From CAYJAD01 sp964371835 (GTDB lineage: Bacteria > Desulfobacterota > Desulfovibrionia > Desulfovibrionales > Desulfovibrionaceae), in contig CAYJOP010000005.1 in NCBI GenBank assembly GCA_964371835.1, positions 1 to 56,144 of the forward strand: a stretch of DNA of 56,144 nucleotides, given 5' to 3'. Shown here piece by piece: positions 7,267 through 16,307 of the stretch (position 1 is the first letter of the stretch; each line of letters starts with the position of its first letter). The translations under genes and the position numbers were made by a program. The notes under the pieces are model-generated. The model searched no databases, was not told the origin of the DNA, and saw only the letters and a program-made list of their open reading frames with translations.

Positions 7267-7938
7267 GTGAATATTCTTATTTTTGGACCCAATGGTAGCG
7301 GCAAAGGTACTCAAGGCGACTTGGTAAAAGACAAGTACAGCCTAGCACACATTGAATCCGGCGCTATTTTCCGTGAGCACATAGGTGGTGGAACTGAGCT
7401 TGGCAAAAAAGCTAAAGAATACATCGATCGAGGCGACCTTGTGCCAGACGATATTACAATACCCATGGTGCTTGAAACCCTAAAAAGTAAAGGCCAAAGC
7501 GGTTGGCTTTTAGACGGTTTTCCACGCAATACCGTGCAAGCAAAAAAATTATGGGACGCTTTGCAAGCTGAAAAAATGCAGCTTGATTATGTTATTGAAA
7601 TTTTACTGCCGCGCGAAGTTGCAAAAAACCGCATCATGGGCCGCCGCTTATGTAAAAACAACAATAACCACCCCAATAATATTTTTATTGATGCCATTAA
7701 ACCTACTGGTGACGTATGTCGAGTATGTTCTGGTGAGCTTTCTGCACGCTCTGATGACCAAGATGAAGGCGCAATCAACAAGCGTCATGACATTTACTAT
7801 AACACCGACGATGGCACTCTAGCTGCTGCTTACTTCTATAAAGATTTAGCTTCCAAGGGCAATACCAAATATATTGAACTTGATGGCGAAGGTAGCATAG
7901 ACAGTATTAAGGAAACACTACTTAGCCAACTTGGTTAG
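7267..7938 (+). CDS. adk: Adenylate kinase, metal-binding Desulfovibrio type
   Basis: A 223-residue enzyme interconverting ATP + AMP and two ADP in the cytoplasm. The P-loop is GPNGSGKGTQ (residues 8-17), and the AMP-binding part includes DGFPRN. The LID holds Cys129, His135, Cys151 and Cys154 in the pattern Cys-X5-His-X15-Cys-X2-Cys. This reproduces the zinc/cobalt/iron-binding site described for Desulfovibrio gigas adenylate kinase and differs from the four-cysteine LID of Gram-positive enzymes. The start is GTG at 7267 with AGGAGGT six bases upstream. It is a single-gene unit with a promoter upstream and a bidirectional terminator downstream. Confidence 0.96.
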   Translation: MNILIFGPNGSGKGTQGDLVKDKYSLAHIESGAIFREHIGGGTELGKKAKEYIDRGDLVPDDITIPMVLETLKSKGQSGWLLDGFPRNTVQAKKLWDALQAEKMQLDYVIEILLPREVAKNRIMGRRLCKNNNNHPNNIFIDAIKPTGDVCRVCSGELSARSDDQDEGAINKRHDIYYNTDDGTLAAAYFYKDLASKGNTKYIELDGEGSIDSIKETLLSQLG

Positions 7939-7954
7939 TAGTTTAGATTGAATT

Positions 7955-7992
7955 ATAAAACCCCGTCAGTTTTTAACTGGCGGGGTTTTATA
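7955..7992. terminator. Bidirectional terminator between adk and lon
   Basis: A stem with A-rich left and T-rich right flanks, AAAACCCCG...CGGGGTTTTAT, with inner CAG/CTG pairs. It lies between the convergent adk and lon genes and can serve both strands. Confidence 0.85.
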
Positions 7993-8020
7993 GTTGCAGC
8001 GGCATGATTTATAAAATCAT

Positions 8021-10543
8021 TTATTTTTCAAAAGCCAGCGGCAATACCTCATCAATGTGACTAACGGCATGAACATTGATGCGGCTTAGCAAGTTCTTTG
8101 GTACATCTTCTAAATCTTTTACATTTTGCTTTGGTATAATAACATGTTGCATATCCTTTGCCACACCTGCTAGTATTTTTTCCTTAATGCCACCAACAGG
8201 CAATACTCGCCCTTGCAAAGTTATTTCACCAGTCATACAAAGTTGACTGCTGGTGCTTTTTTCAGTTAAGGCAGAAACAAGAGCTGTGCAAAGTGTTATG
8301 CCAGCTGATGGTCCATCCTTTGGTGTTGCACCTGCTGGCACGTGAATATGTATGTCAAATTTACGAGCAAATTCTGGGTCAATATTTAATTCCTTAGCCC
8401 TGCTACGAATGTAAGAAAGAGCAGCTTGGGCACTTTCTTTCATAACATCACCCAGCTGGCCTGTCATAAGAAGTGAACCTTTGCCCTTCATAAGGGTCAC
8501 TTCCACATGCAAAACTTCACCGCCAAAGGCTGTCCAAGCAAGGCCAAAGGCAGAACCTGGGCTTAGCTGTTTTGTTTTATCATCTTCAACAAAGCGTGGA
8601 ACTCCAAGAAGTTTGGGTATTTGTGTAACTGTAACCTTAAATGGGCCCTTTTTACCTTCGGCTTTTTTGCGTGCAATTTTACGGCAAACTGCACCAAGCT
8701 CACGCTCAAGGTTACGCAAACCAGCTTCTCTTGTATATTGTTTAATAATGCGTTCAATGGCTGTATCTGCTAAGCTTAAATCTCTTGATTTTAAGCCATT
8801 ATCTTCAATCATCTTTGGCAACAAATGTTTTTTTGCTATGGCACGCTTTTCTTCAACCATATAGCCTGGAAGCGTTATAATTTCCATCCTATCCCTAAGG
8901 GCAGCTGGTATGGTATCAAGCACGTTGGCTGTGCATAAAAACATAACCTTTGATAAATCAAAGGGCACATTTAAATAGTGATCGCTAAAGCTGTTGTTTT
9001 GTTCAGGGTCAAGCACTTCTAGCAGTGCCGCAGATGGATCACCACGAAAATCAGAACCCAGTTTATCAAGTTCATCAAGTACAATAACAGGATTTTTTGT
9101 ACCGCATTGTTTTAGAGCTTGAATAATGCGCCCCGGCATGGCGCCAATATATGTACGGCGATGCCCTCGTATTTCTGCCTCATCTCGCATGCCACCAAGC
9201 GAAAATCGATGAAATTTGCGCCCCATGGCTCTAGCTATCGAGCGACCAAGCGAGGTTTTTCCAGTGCCTGGAGGGCCTACAAAACAAAGTATTGGCCCCT
9301 TGGAGTTGGGGTTTAACTTGCGCACGCTTAAATATTCTAAAATGCGATCTTTAATCTTGGTAAGGCCGTAGTGATCTTCATCCAAAATTTTTGCCGCATG
9401 TTTAATATCTAAATTATCTCGGCTAGTTTTCTTCCATGGTACATCAACCAACCAATCCAAATATGTACGAACAACATTGGCCTCAGATGAATCAGAGTGC
9501 ATGGAAATTAAGCGGCGAAGTTGTTTATCTGCTTCTTTGCGTACATCCTTTGGCATGCCAGCCTTGGCAATGGACTTTGCAAGGGCGTCCATTTCGTCAT
9601 CATCATTTTCACCTGCTTTATCGCCAAGTTCGTTGCGAATGGCTTTTAATTGCTCGCGTAAAAAATAATCTTTTTGAGCCTTGTCCATGCCCTCTCTAGC
9701 GGAAGATTGAATGCGTGCCTGCATGGTTGCCACTTCAACCTCTTGGCTTAACTGCTCATTTACAAGAGTAAGTCTTAAAACAGGATCAATGGTTTCAAGT
9801 ATGTTTTGAGCATCTTCAATCTTCATGCGCAAATTTGCAGCCACAAGATCAGCCAAGCGGCCTGGCTCATCTACACTTTGCAAAACTCCCACTATATCTG
9901 TATTTGAAATACCACGCAATTCGAGGATTTTTTCACTTTGCTCACGCACAGAGCGCAAAAGTGCCTCAGTTTCAGGAGTTTCAATGTATGGTTCCTCATC
10001 ATAATGAGCAACTTCTGCCTCAAGATAAGGGTCTGTTTTAACATAGTTTTTAATACTTGCTCTATTTACACCCTGTACTAGCACTTTAATACGCCCATCA
10101 GGCATTTTAAGCATGCGCATAACATTTACAACGGACCCAAAACTATACAAATCTTCTGGATTAGGATCTTCGTTGTCCTCTTCCTTTTGGGTACAAACAA
10201 AAAGATGTTTGTCACGCTCAAGTGCTTCTTCCACAGCTTTAACAGATTTTTCCCTCCCAATAAATAGGGGTAAAATCATGTAGTTAAAGACAACTACATC
10301 ACGAACTGCCAAAACTGGAAGTATATTTTGTATAGGTGGGTCATCTTCTGTAATAACAGTATCGTCTCCAAAAGCCATAGATACTTGAACAGATTTGTCT
10401 TCGTCTGCTATAGGTAATTGCTCAGTAGAATTTTCATCAAGCAATGAATTTTGTTCACTTATTGACGTTGAATCTTCTTCTTTTTCAGAATTTTCAATAC
10501 TATCTGAGTCATTAATTTTAATGTCATTATCTTGGTCAGACAT
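8021..10543 (-). CDS. lon: ATP-dependent protease Lon
   Basis: A Lon protease of about 840 residues, degrading misfolded and regulatory proteins in the cytoplasm. Order of parts: an unusually long acidic, Ser/Asp/Glu-rich N-terminal tail of about 65 residues, the LON substrate domain (from ILPVLAVRDVVVFNYMILP), a coiled-coil linker, the AAA+ module (Walker A GPPGTGKTS, Walker B VIVLDELDKLG), and the Ser-Lys protease domain with catalytic Ser in PKDGPSAG (about residue 746) and Lys in GGIKEK (about 787). I place the start at the ATG at 10543, eight bases after GAGGAG, rather than the upstream in-frame TTG. It ends at a terminator shared with adk. Confidence 0.97.
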   Translation of the reverse strand: MSDQDNDIKINDSDSIENSEKEEDSTSISEQNSLLDENSTEQLPIADEDKSVQVSMAFGDDTVITEDDPPIQNILPVLAVRDVVVFNYMILPLFIGREKSVKAVEEALERDKHLFVCTQKEEDNEDPNPEDLYSFGSVVNVMRMLKMPDGRIKVLVQGVNRASIKNYVKTDPYLEAEVAHYDEEPYIETPETEALLRSVREQSEKILELRGISNTDIVGVLQSVDEPGRLADLVAANLRMKIEDAQNILETIDPVLRLTLVNEQLSQEVEVATMQARIQSSAREGMDKAQKDYFLREQLKAIRNELGDKAGENDDDEMDALAKSIAKAGMPKDVRKEADKQLRRLISMHSDSSEANVVRTYLDWLVDVPWKKTSRDNLDIKHAAKILDEDHYGLTKIKDRILEYLSVRKLNPNSKGPILCFVGPPGTGKTSLGRSIARAMGRKFHRFSLGGMRDEAEIRGHRRTYIGAMPGRIIQALKQCGTKNPVIVLDELDKLGSDFRGDPSAALLEVLDPEQNNSFSDHYLNVPFDLSKVMFLCTANVLDTIPAALRDRMEIITLPGYMVEEKRAIAKKHLLPKMIEDNGLKSRDLSLADTAIERIIKQYTREAGLRNLERELGAVCRKIARKKAEGKKGPFKVTVTQIPKLLGVPRFVEDDKTKQLSPGSAFGLAWTAFGGEVLHVEVTLMKGKGSLLMTGQLGDVMKESAQAALSYIRSRAKELNIDPEFARKFDIHIHVPAGATPKDGPSAGITLCTALVSALTEKSTSSQLCMTGEITLQGRVLPVGGIKEKILAGVAKDMQHVIIPKQNVKDLEDVPKNLLSRINVHAVSHIDEVLPLAFEK

Positions 10544-10584
10544 ATACAATGCTCCTCGTTATGTTTAGTAATTAATTAATTATA

Positions 10585-11274
10585 TTAAAAATATTGATTA
10601 AGTAAAATACTAAAACATTCCTTTTCTGTTATAATAATATGCTCAATAAAACGTATATTCATGCGTGGGGCAAGGGTTCGTAATTCTTCAGTTATCACCA
10701 TATCACCACAAGAAGCCTTTAAGCTTCCACCAGGGTGATTATGCACCATTATAAAGCCATGCGCCTTGCGTTCAAGCACTTTTGCTATTACATCACGGGG
10801 TGTTATGGGCACATTATCCATACCACCAACGCTAATTCTCTCCCACCCCATACAACGATTGCCAGAATCAATTAAGGCTATCCAACATTCCTCATGGCTG
10901 CTGCCAACCAAGCGTTTTTGTGCGGCTTTGGCAACGCTTTGGGGTGTAGCAAGCACTTCTTTTTCTAAAAGTGGAGCAATAGCATGCCTTGCCATGCATT
11001 CACGAAACACTTGCCATAAAGTCCAAAGACCAACACCAAAGCCATCTACATCTTCAAGTTCTTCTTTTCTTGCGTCCAAAACATTACGCAAAGTACCAAA
11101 GCGTTTAAGCAAAGCCTTAGCAAGCGGCTTAGTATCCTTACGCACAATGCCATAACCTAATAATATTTCGAGGATTTCATAATCCTCCATGTGTTGTGGG
11201 TCATGCAAAAATCGCCTTTTTAAGCGTTGCCTGTGTCCACTGTGCGCACTAATTTTTTCTGGTCTTGATGACAT
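10585..11274 (-). CDS. radC: RadC family JAB/MPN domain protein
   Basis: A 229-residue RadC-like protein. An N-terminal helix-hairpin-helix-like region (YEILEILLGYGI, then VDGFGVGLWTLWQVF) precedes a C-terminal JAMM/MPN domain with the metal motif HNHPGG and a later CGD. The usual PSxxD serine is replaced by ASCGD. The family was named for DNA repair, but its biochemical role is unsettled. It lies just upstream of lon in the same direction, 41 bp away. Confidence 0.88.
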   Translation of the reverse strand: MSSRPEKISAHSGHRQRLKRRFLHDPQHMEDYEILEILLGYGIVRKDTKPLAKALLKRFGTLRNVLDARKEELEDVDGFGVGLWTLWQVFRECMARHAIAPLLEKEVLATPQSVAKAAQKRLVGSSHEECWIALIDSGNRCMGWERISVGGMDNVPITPRDVIAKVLERKAHGFIMVHNHPGGSLKASCGDMVITEELRTLAPRMNIRFIEHIIITEKECFSILLNQYF

Positions 11275-11392
11275 ATGTAAGCAGTCCTACGTTTTAGGCA
11301 AGGGGTCAAGGGAAAATTTTATGAAATTTGTAAATATTTTATAAAATTTGGACATTCTGGTTGGTAAAAAGTATAAAATTACATTTGATAAT

Positions 11393-12361
11393 TTAATATC
11401 CTGCTCTAAATAGCCTTGCAAGGTTCACAACCATGCTTTCTAAAGCTTGTTCTGCGTCGCATTGACCGCTTTTTACTTGTTCTTCCGCTTGTACAATGTA
11501 AGCAAATATTTTGGCAACTCCCGCAAAGCCCAATTTACCGGCACATTGTTTCTTAATTTGGGCAACAGAACTATGTAAATACACTGGTTCATTGGTAAGA
11601 ATTTGCCAAAGAGTGCGTGCTTCTCTTGTAAGAAGGCCCAAAAATGGGAAAAACAAAGCCGCAACGTCCTTTTGTCCGCGATAGATTTCACGCCATGCAG
11701 CGGCAATATTTCCAGATTGAATGCAAGAAATAAACGAAAACACATTGGATTCTGGCAAATATGCACCCACATTTATCATATCCATACTAACTTTAGCATT
11801 AGCTGAGGCCAGTTTAAGCTTTTGTATTTCATTTTCAATGGCAGTGGCATCTGGCGGAGTGGATGCACATAGAGCATCAAGCACATGAGGTTCAAATTGT
11901 AGACCAAAAGCACTTGCCCTATCTTGCACAAAACGCTTAATTCCTTGTCCATCAAGGCCAGCACCACGCCAAACCCAGCCATTTTTATCACTCACCTCAA
12001 AGCATTTTAACTTCATAATATGAGCTGGAATTTTGGCAATTTTTTTCTCAAATGTCACCTCAAGGCAGAATATAGGCCAAATGCTACTACTTGACGTGGC
12101 AAGAGCAGCGGAAACATCTTTCCAAGTGGCCGCTGGTAGATTGTGGGCATTACGCACAATAAGTAACTTAGGCGTATTAAAAAGGCCTTGAATGGTTAAA
12201 TTATTCCAAAAATTTTGGGATAAACCATCATCACCCCAATATATATGCCGTTCCCACGAAGAACCACCATCTGGTGGATAATCACCCACAAGCTTTTCAA
12301 TATGTGCCTTGGTTAGCCCTGCATCTGGGCATACACAAAATGTGAAGGCTGGTTTTGACAT
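11393..12361 (-). CDS. holA: DNA polymerase III delta subunit
   Basis: A 322-residue HolA-like protein, the clamp-loader subunit that opens the sliding clamp. It shows the N-terminal domain with SWERHIYWGDDGL and GLFNTPKLLIVRNAHNLP, the middle FGLQFEPHVLDALCAS segment, and the C-terminal collar domain (FFPFLGLLTREARTLWQIL and IVQAEEQVKSG). The position directly downstream of leuS supports the call, because leuS-lptE-holA order is common; no lptE-like gene is present in the 70-bp gap here. The family diverges strongly, so the call rests on layout and length. Confidence 0.85.
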   Translation of the reverse strand: MSKPAFTFCVCPDAGLTKAHIEKLVGDYPPDGGSSWERHIYWGDDGLSQNFWNNLTIQGLFNTPKLLIVRNAHNLPAATWKDVSAALATSSSSIWPIFCLEVTFEKKIAKIPAHIMKLKCFEVSDKNGWVWRGAGLDGQGIKRFVQDRASAFGLQFEPHVLDALCASTPPDATAIENEIQKLKLASANAKVSMDMINVGAYLPESNVFSFISCIQSGNIAAAWREIYRGQKDVAALFFPFLGLLTREARTLWQILTNEPVYLHSSVAQIKKQCAGKLGFAGVAKIFAYIVQAEEQVKSGQCDAEQALESMVVNLARLFRAGY

Positions 12362-12431
12362 CTTATTTCACTTTAAATTAACTCATCATGAGTGGCATGG
12401 CTTTTACTTAGCCAAGCCCCATGAAAAACAA

Positions 12432-14945
12432 TTAATTTGCTACTATATTAACAAGTTTGTTAGGTACTACAATTACCTTACGCACCGTTTTACCATCCAA
12501 GTGTTTTTTCACACTTTCGTCTTCAAGAGCCTGTTTTTCAACATCATCCTTGAGGCTATCCACAGCAACATCAATTTTGCTACGCAATTTTCCATTGATT
12601 TGAATAACCACCGTAACCACATCTTGAGCCATAGCCTCTGCTTGCCATTCTGGGCATGCTACGTCAGTGACTTGTCCTTCATGCCCAAGGTCTTGCCAAA
12701 TTTCTTCACAAATATGCGGAGTAAAAGGGCAAAGCAAAGTAAGGACAGTACCCATTGCAGAGGAAAATACCTTGCTTGTGCTTTTATCCTTATGCAAATG
12801 CTCACGGGCCAAATACATGGAGTTTACAAGCTCCATAATGGCTGCAATAGCAGTATTTAATTGATATTTTGCAATGTCATCATGTACTTTTTTTACAGTT
12901 AAATGCTCTTTACGGCGTAGCTCACGAGCCACATCGCTTGTTGCATCATCTGCTGTGGATGAGCAAGACTCCATGGGCATTAGATTTTCACGCTCTTCAT
13001 AAAATAAACGCCACACACGATTTAAAAAGCGTGAAGCACCTTCAATTCCCGTCTCTGACCAGTCAAAATCCCTTTCAGGCGGCGCTGCAAACAGGCAGAA
13101 TAAACGCACAGTATCAGCTCCAAATTTGTCTATCATTATACTTGGGTCAACCACATTGCCCTTGGATTTGGACATTTTTGCTCCACCCATTAACACCATG
13201 CCTTGGGTTAGTAAGTTGGCAAATGGTTCGTCTAAGTCATCAGGATAAAACCCTAAATCTCGCAATGCCTTGGTATAAAAACGTGAATATAAAAGGTGCA
13301 ATATGGCGTGTTCAACGCCACCAATATATTGGTCAACAGGCATCCAATATTTTAGAATATCCTTATCAAATGGACTATTTTCATTACGAGCGTCTGCATA
13401 GCGTGCAAAATACCATGATGATTCCACAAAGGTATCCATGGTATCAGCCTCACGTCGTGCAGGTTTATTGCATTTGGGACATGTACACTGGTAAAATGAC
13501 GCAGTGTCTGGCAATGGCGAGCGGCCATCGGCTTGTGTTTTAACATCTAAGGGTAAAACTATGGGTAAGTTCTCCTCCCGTTCTGGCACAACTCCACAAA
13601 CGTCACAATACACTATGGGAATTGGCGCACCCCAATAACGCTGGCGCGAAATATTCCAATCACGCAGGCGATACTGCACTGTAAATGTGCCAAGGCCCAT
13701 TTTTTCAAGCTCTTTTGCTACGGCAACCTTACCATCTTCATTTTGTAATTTATCAAAATGCCCTGAGTTAAACATTATGCCTTGGCCTGTCCATGCTTCT
13801 TGCATGGTGCTCACATCAAGTGTTTCAGCATTTTCAGGTTGAATTACAGGCTGAATGGGCAAATTATATTTTTTTGAAAATTCAAAATCCCTCTGGTCAT
13901 GCGCTGGAACACCCATAACAGCACCTGTTCCATAATCTGCCAACACAAAATTACCAAGCCAGATGGGAATTTTTTTGCCTGTGAAGGGGTGCAGGCAATA
14001 AGCACCTGTGGCAACTCCCTCTTTTTCCAAGGTATCAGACTGGCGGTCAATGCGGTCCATATTGCGAATACGCTCAATAAATGCTCTAACTTCAGCTTCG
14101 TTAACACTACCAGTAATTAAATGTTCAACCATGGGATGTTCTGGAGCAAGAGTCATGAAAGTAACACCAAAAACAGTATCTGGGCGCGTGGTAAATACAT
14201 GTATTTTATCTGTATCGGCAGATGGATTTTCCAATTTAAATGCAATATCAGCGCCATTTGATTTACCAATCCAATTTTGCTGCATGGCAATTACTCGCTC
14301 AGGCCAACCTTTTTGCAAGACTTCAAGATCTTTAAGCAATTCCTCGGCATAAGCAGTAATGCGCACAAACCATTGAGTTAAATCTTTTTGCTCAACAACA
14401 CTGTCACAACGCCAGCAAATACCCTCAATAACTTGCTCGTTGGCAAGCACAGTATTACAAGATGGGCACCAATTTTGCGGTGCTTTTTTGCGGTAAATTA
14501 AATCTTTTTCAAGCATTTTCAAAAAGAAAAGCTGCTCCCAACGATAATATTCAGGAACACAAGTGGCAATTTCTCTTTTCCAATCATAGGAATAACCAAG
14601 GCGTTTTAGCTGAGTGCGCATATTGTCTATGTTTGAAAATGTCCATGCGGCTGGATGTGTATTATTTTTGATGGCAGCATTTTCTGCTGGCAGTCCCAGC
14701 GCGTCCCACCCCATGGGGTGCAAAACATTATAACCTTGCATACGGCGAAAACGTGCCACAACATCACCTATAGAATAGTTACGCACATGCCCCATATGAA
14801 TATTACCAGATGGATATGGTAACATTTCAAGCACATAATACTTAGGCTTTAAACTATTATGATCACAGACAAAGGTTTGATTTTGGGACCAAAAGTCTTG
14901 CCATTTTATTTCAATTTCGGTGGGGTTATACCTTTCTTGTGTCAT
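12432..14945 (-). CDS. leuS: Leucyl-tRNA synthetase
   Basis: An 837-residue class I synthetase that charges tRNA-Leu. The HIGH-type motif is in PYPSGNIHMGH near residue 45, and the KMSKS motif is in GGAKMSKSKGN. A CP1 editing domain (TTRPDTVFGVTFM, then GTGAVMGVPAHDQRD) lies between them. Two zinc-ribbon-like segments are visible: WCPSCNTVLANEQV...CWRC and CDVCGVVPERE. The length and the ending IVVPNKLVNIV are typical of bacterial LeuS. It follows nusB by 17 bp and belongs to the nusB-leuS-holA run. Confidence 0.98.
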   Translation of the reverse strand: MTQERYNPTEIEIKWQDFWSQNQTFVCDHNSLKPKYYVLEMLPYPSGNIHMGHVRNYSIGDVVARFRRMQGYNVLHPMGWDALGLPAENAAIKNNTHPAAWTFSNIDNMRTQLKRLGYSYDWKREIATCVPEYYRWEQLFFLKMLEKDLIYRKKAPQNWCPSCNTVLANEQVIEGICWRCDSVVEQKDLTQWFVRITAYAEELLKDLEVLQKGWPERVIAMQQNWIGKSNGADIAFKLENPSADTDKIHVFTTRPDTVFGVTFMTLAPEHPMVEHLITGSVNEAEVRAFIERIRNMDRIDRQSDTLEKEGVATGAYCLHPFTGKKIPIWLGNFVLADYGTGAVMGVPAHDQRDFEFSKKYNLPIQPVIQPENAETLDVSTMQEAWTGQGIMFNSGHFDKLQNEDGKVAVAKELEKMGLGTFTVQYRLRDWNISRQRYWGAPIPIVYCDVCGVVPEREENLPIVLPLDVKTQADGRSPLPDTASFYQCTCPKCNKPARREADTMDTFVESSWYFARYADARNENSPFDKDILKYWMPVDQYIGGVEHAILHLLYSRFYTKALRDLGFYPDDLDEPFANLLTQGMVLMGGAKMSKSKGNVVDPSIMIDKFGADTVRLFCLFAAPPERDFDWSETGIEGASRFLNRVWRLFYEERENLMPMESCSSTADDATSDVARELRRKEHLTVKKVHDDIAKYQLNTAIAAIMELVNSMYLAREHLHKDKSTSKVFSSAMGTVLTLLCPFTPHICEEIWQDLGHEGQVTDVACPEWQAEAMAQDVVTVVIQINGKLRSKIDVAVDSLKDDVEKQALEDESVKKHLDGKTVRKVIVVPNKLVNIVAN

Positions 14946-14962
14946 AAAAAATCCTTCCTACA

Positions 14963-15430
14963 TTATTCTTTTACTTGTATCTTGCCATTTTCATATGCTT
15001 TTGCAGTGGCATCTAAAATTCCATTTACAAATGAGCGTGCGCTTTGCTCACCAAATTGACGAGAAAGCTCAAGGGCCTCATTTATTGCAACCTTAGTTGG
15101 AATATCTTTACGATAGAGCATTTCAAATAAGCCAATTCTTAATACTGTAAGCTCAATGCGCCCCATACGATCAACACGCCAATTATGAGAAAATTCGGTT
15201 ATGAATTCGTCCAATTTCTTACAATTTGTCCAAACTCCTGCCACAATTTCCCAAGCAAAGCTATTGGTTGGGTCATCGCTTTTTTCTTTAATACTGTCTG
15301 GCGATTGGCAAAAAGTTCTACGCACATCATCAATGCTTTGCACTTCTGAAAAGGATAGAGAATAAAGCACCTGAAAGGCAAGGCTGCGCTCATTTCGACG
15401 TGAATTTTTCTTTTGTGTATTTTGCTTCAA
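14963..15430 (-). CDS. nusB: Transcription antitermination factor NusB
   Basis: A 155-residue all-helical RNA-binding protein that acts with NusE on rRNA antitermination. Recognisable parts are SRRNERSLAFQVLYSLSF at the N-terminus, the central LRIGLFEMLYRKDIPTKVAINEALELS segment, and the final SARSFVNGILD. It usually follows ribH; here a 390-bp repeat-filled gap separates them, so nusB may need its own promoter. Confidence 0.96.
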   Translation of the reverse strand: MKQNTQKKNSRRNERSLAFQVLYSLSFSEVQSIDDVRRTFCQSPDSIKEKSDDPTNSFAWEIVAGVWTNCKKLDEFITEFSHNWRVDRMGRIELTVLRIGLFEMLYRKDIPTKVAINEALELSRQFGEQSARSFVNGILDATAKAYENGKIQVKE

Positions 15431-15460
15431 GGTATACCTTTTTTGTTATAAGCATAATGG

Positions 15461-15661
15461 AAAAAACGCATTTTCATGCGTTTTTCAGTCTGATGACAAA
15501 CCCCACTTTGTGGCGTTTGTGCCGCCAACGCAAGCAAAGCTTGCGGGCAGTAAGGCACGAAAATCAATCGTTTAACGGCGAAGCAAAGCTCCGCCTACTC
15601 TTGATTTATCGGTCGTGCTGACTTTGTCAACACTCTCAAAAACGCATTTTCATGCGTTTTT
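15461..15661. repeat. Dispersed palindromic element, copy B
   Basis: The 390-bp gap between ribH and nusB is mostly this element. It is bracketed by two near-identical terminator-like hairpins (15461-15485 and 15638-15661, stem ACGCA / TGCGT with A and T runs). In order between them: a three-tier hairpin with GTGCC/GGCAC (15519-15558) around CGCAAGC/GCTTGCG; AAATCAA/TTGATTT (15561-15607) enclosing GGCGAAGC/GCTCCGCC (one mismatch, 15577-15595); then GTGCTGAC/GTCAACAC (15615-15633, one mismatch). The last two parts match the core of the copies at 7.0 and 43.0 kb. Confidence 0.8.
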
Positions 15662-15820
15662 GTGTTAACAATGCTTTATGGGGGAAATCTTCAACTGATT
15701 AAAAGGTTTTCCCCAGACCTCTATCCAAAAAAAACAGTGGCAATGCCGTTACTAAAACTAAGCATTGCATCAACAAACAAAATTCATTTTGTTGTTTCAT
15801 GCTTGCTGTTTTAGCTACAA

Positions 15821-16291
15821 CTAAAGTTGCTTTAATACCTGCACTGTTTCTAGTAAAGCAGCTGCCGCCTCAACGCCCTTGTTACCAGCCTTTGAGCCAG
15901 CACGCTCTATGGCTTGCTCTAAATTGTCAGTGGTTAAAAGGCCAAAACCTACAGGCATGCCATATTCTAGCGAAACATGCGCAAGGCCCTTTGTTGCTTC
16001 TGATGCCACAAAATCAAAATGTGGTGTGGCACCACGAATTACTGCGCCAAGTGCAATTACACCATCAACATTCTTTTTTTCTGCGATTTTTTTACAGACA
16101 ACTGGCATTTCAAATGCCCCAGGAATGCGAACAATAGTAATATCGCTTTCTGCACAACCATGCCTTACTAAGTAGTCCACAGCGCCGCCTACTAAACGGT
16201 CCACAATAAAGTCATTAAAGCGTGTTGCAATAATGATAAATTTTAAACCTTTAGCGTCTAATTGTCCTTCAATGGTGCGTAATTTTGTCAT
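15821..16291 (-). CDS. ribH: 6,7-dimethyl-8-ribityllumazine synthase
   Basis: A 156-residue lumazine synthase, condensing the pyrimidine intermediate with dihydroxybutanone phosphate in riboflavin synthesis; the family forms icosahedral or pentameric shells. Typical motifs are IIATRFNDFIVDRLVGGAVD, VRIPGAFEMPV, DGVIALGAVIRGATPHFD and PVGFGLLTTDNLEQA with ERAGSKAGNKG. It is the last gene of the rib run, 17 bp after ribBA. Confidence 0.98.
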   Translation of the reverse strand: MTKLRTIEGQLDAKGLKFIIIATRFNDFIVDRLVGGAVDYLVRHGCAESDITIVRIPGAFEMPVVCKKIAEKKNVDGVIALGAVIRGATPHFDFVASEATKGLAHVSLEYGMPVGFGLLTTDNLEQAIERAGSKAGNKGVEAAAALLETVQVLKQL

Positions 16292-16307
16292 AATATCTCC
16301 CTTTTGC

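Noticed and set aside
12309..12860. 183-codon open frame on the plus strand over holA and leuS
   Set aside because: Antisense shadow of two clear genes; its residues show no domain and the minus-strand proteins are well supported.
15431..15820. An FMN riboswitch or other riboswitch near the rib genes
   Set aside because: The gap lies between ribH and nusB, downstream of the rib genes, and its hairpins match the dispersed repeat family found at unrelated sites.
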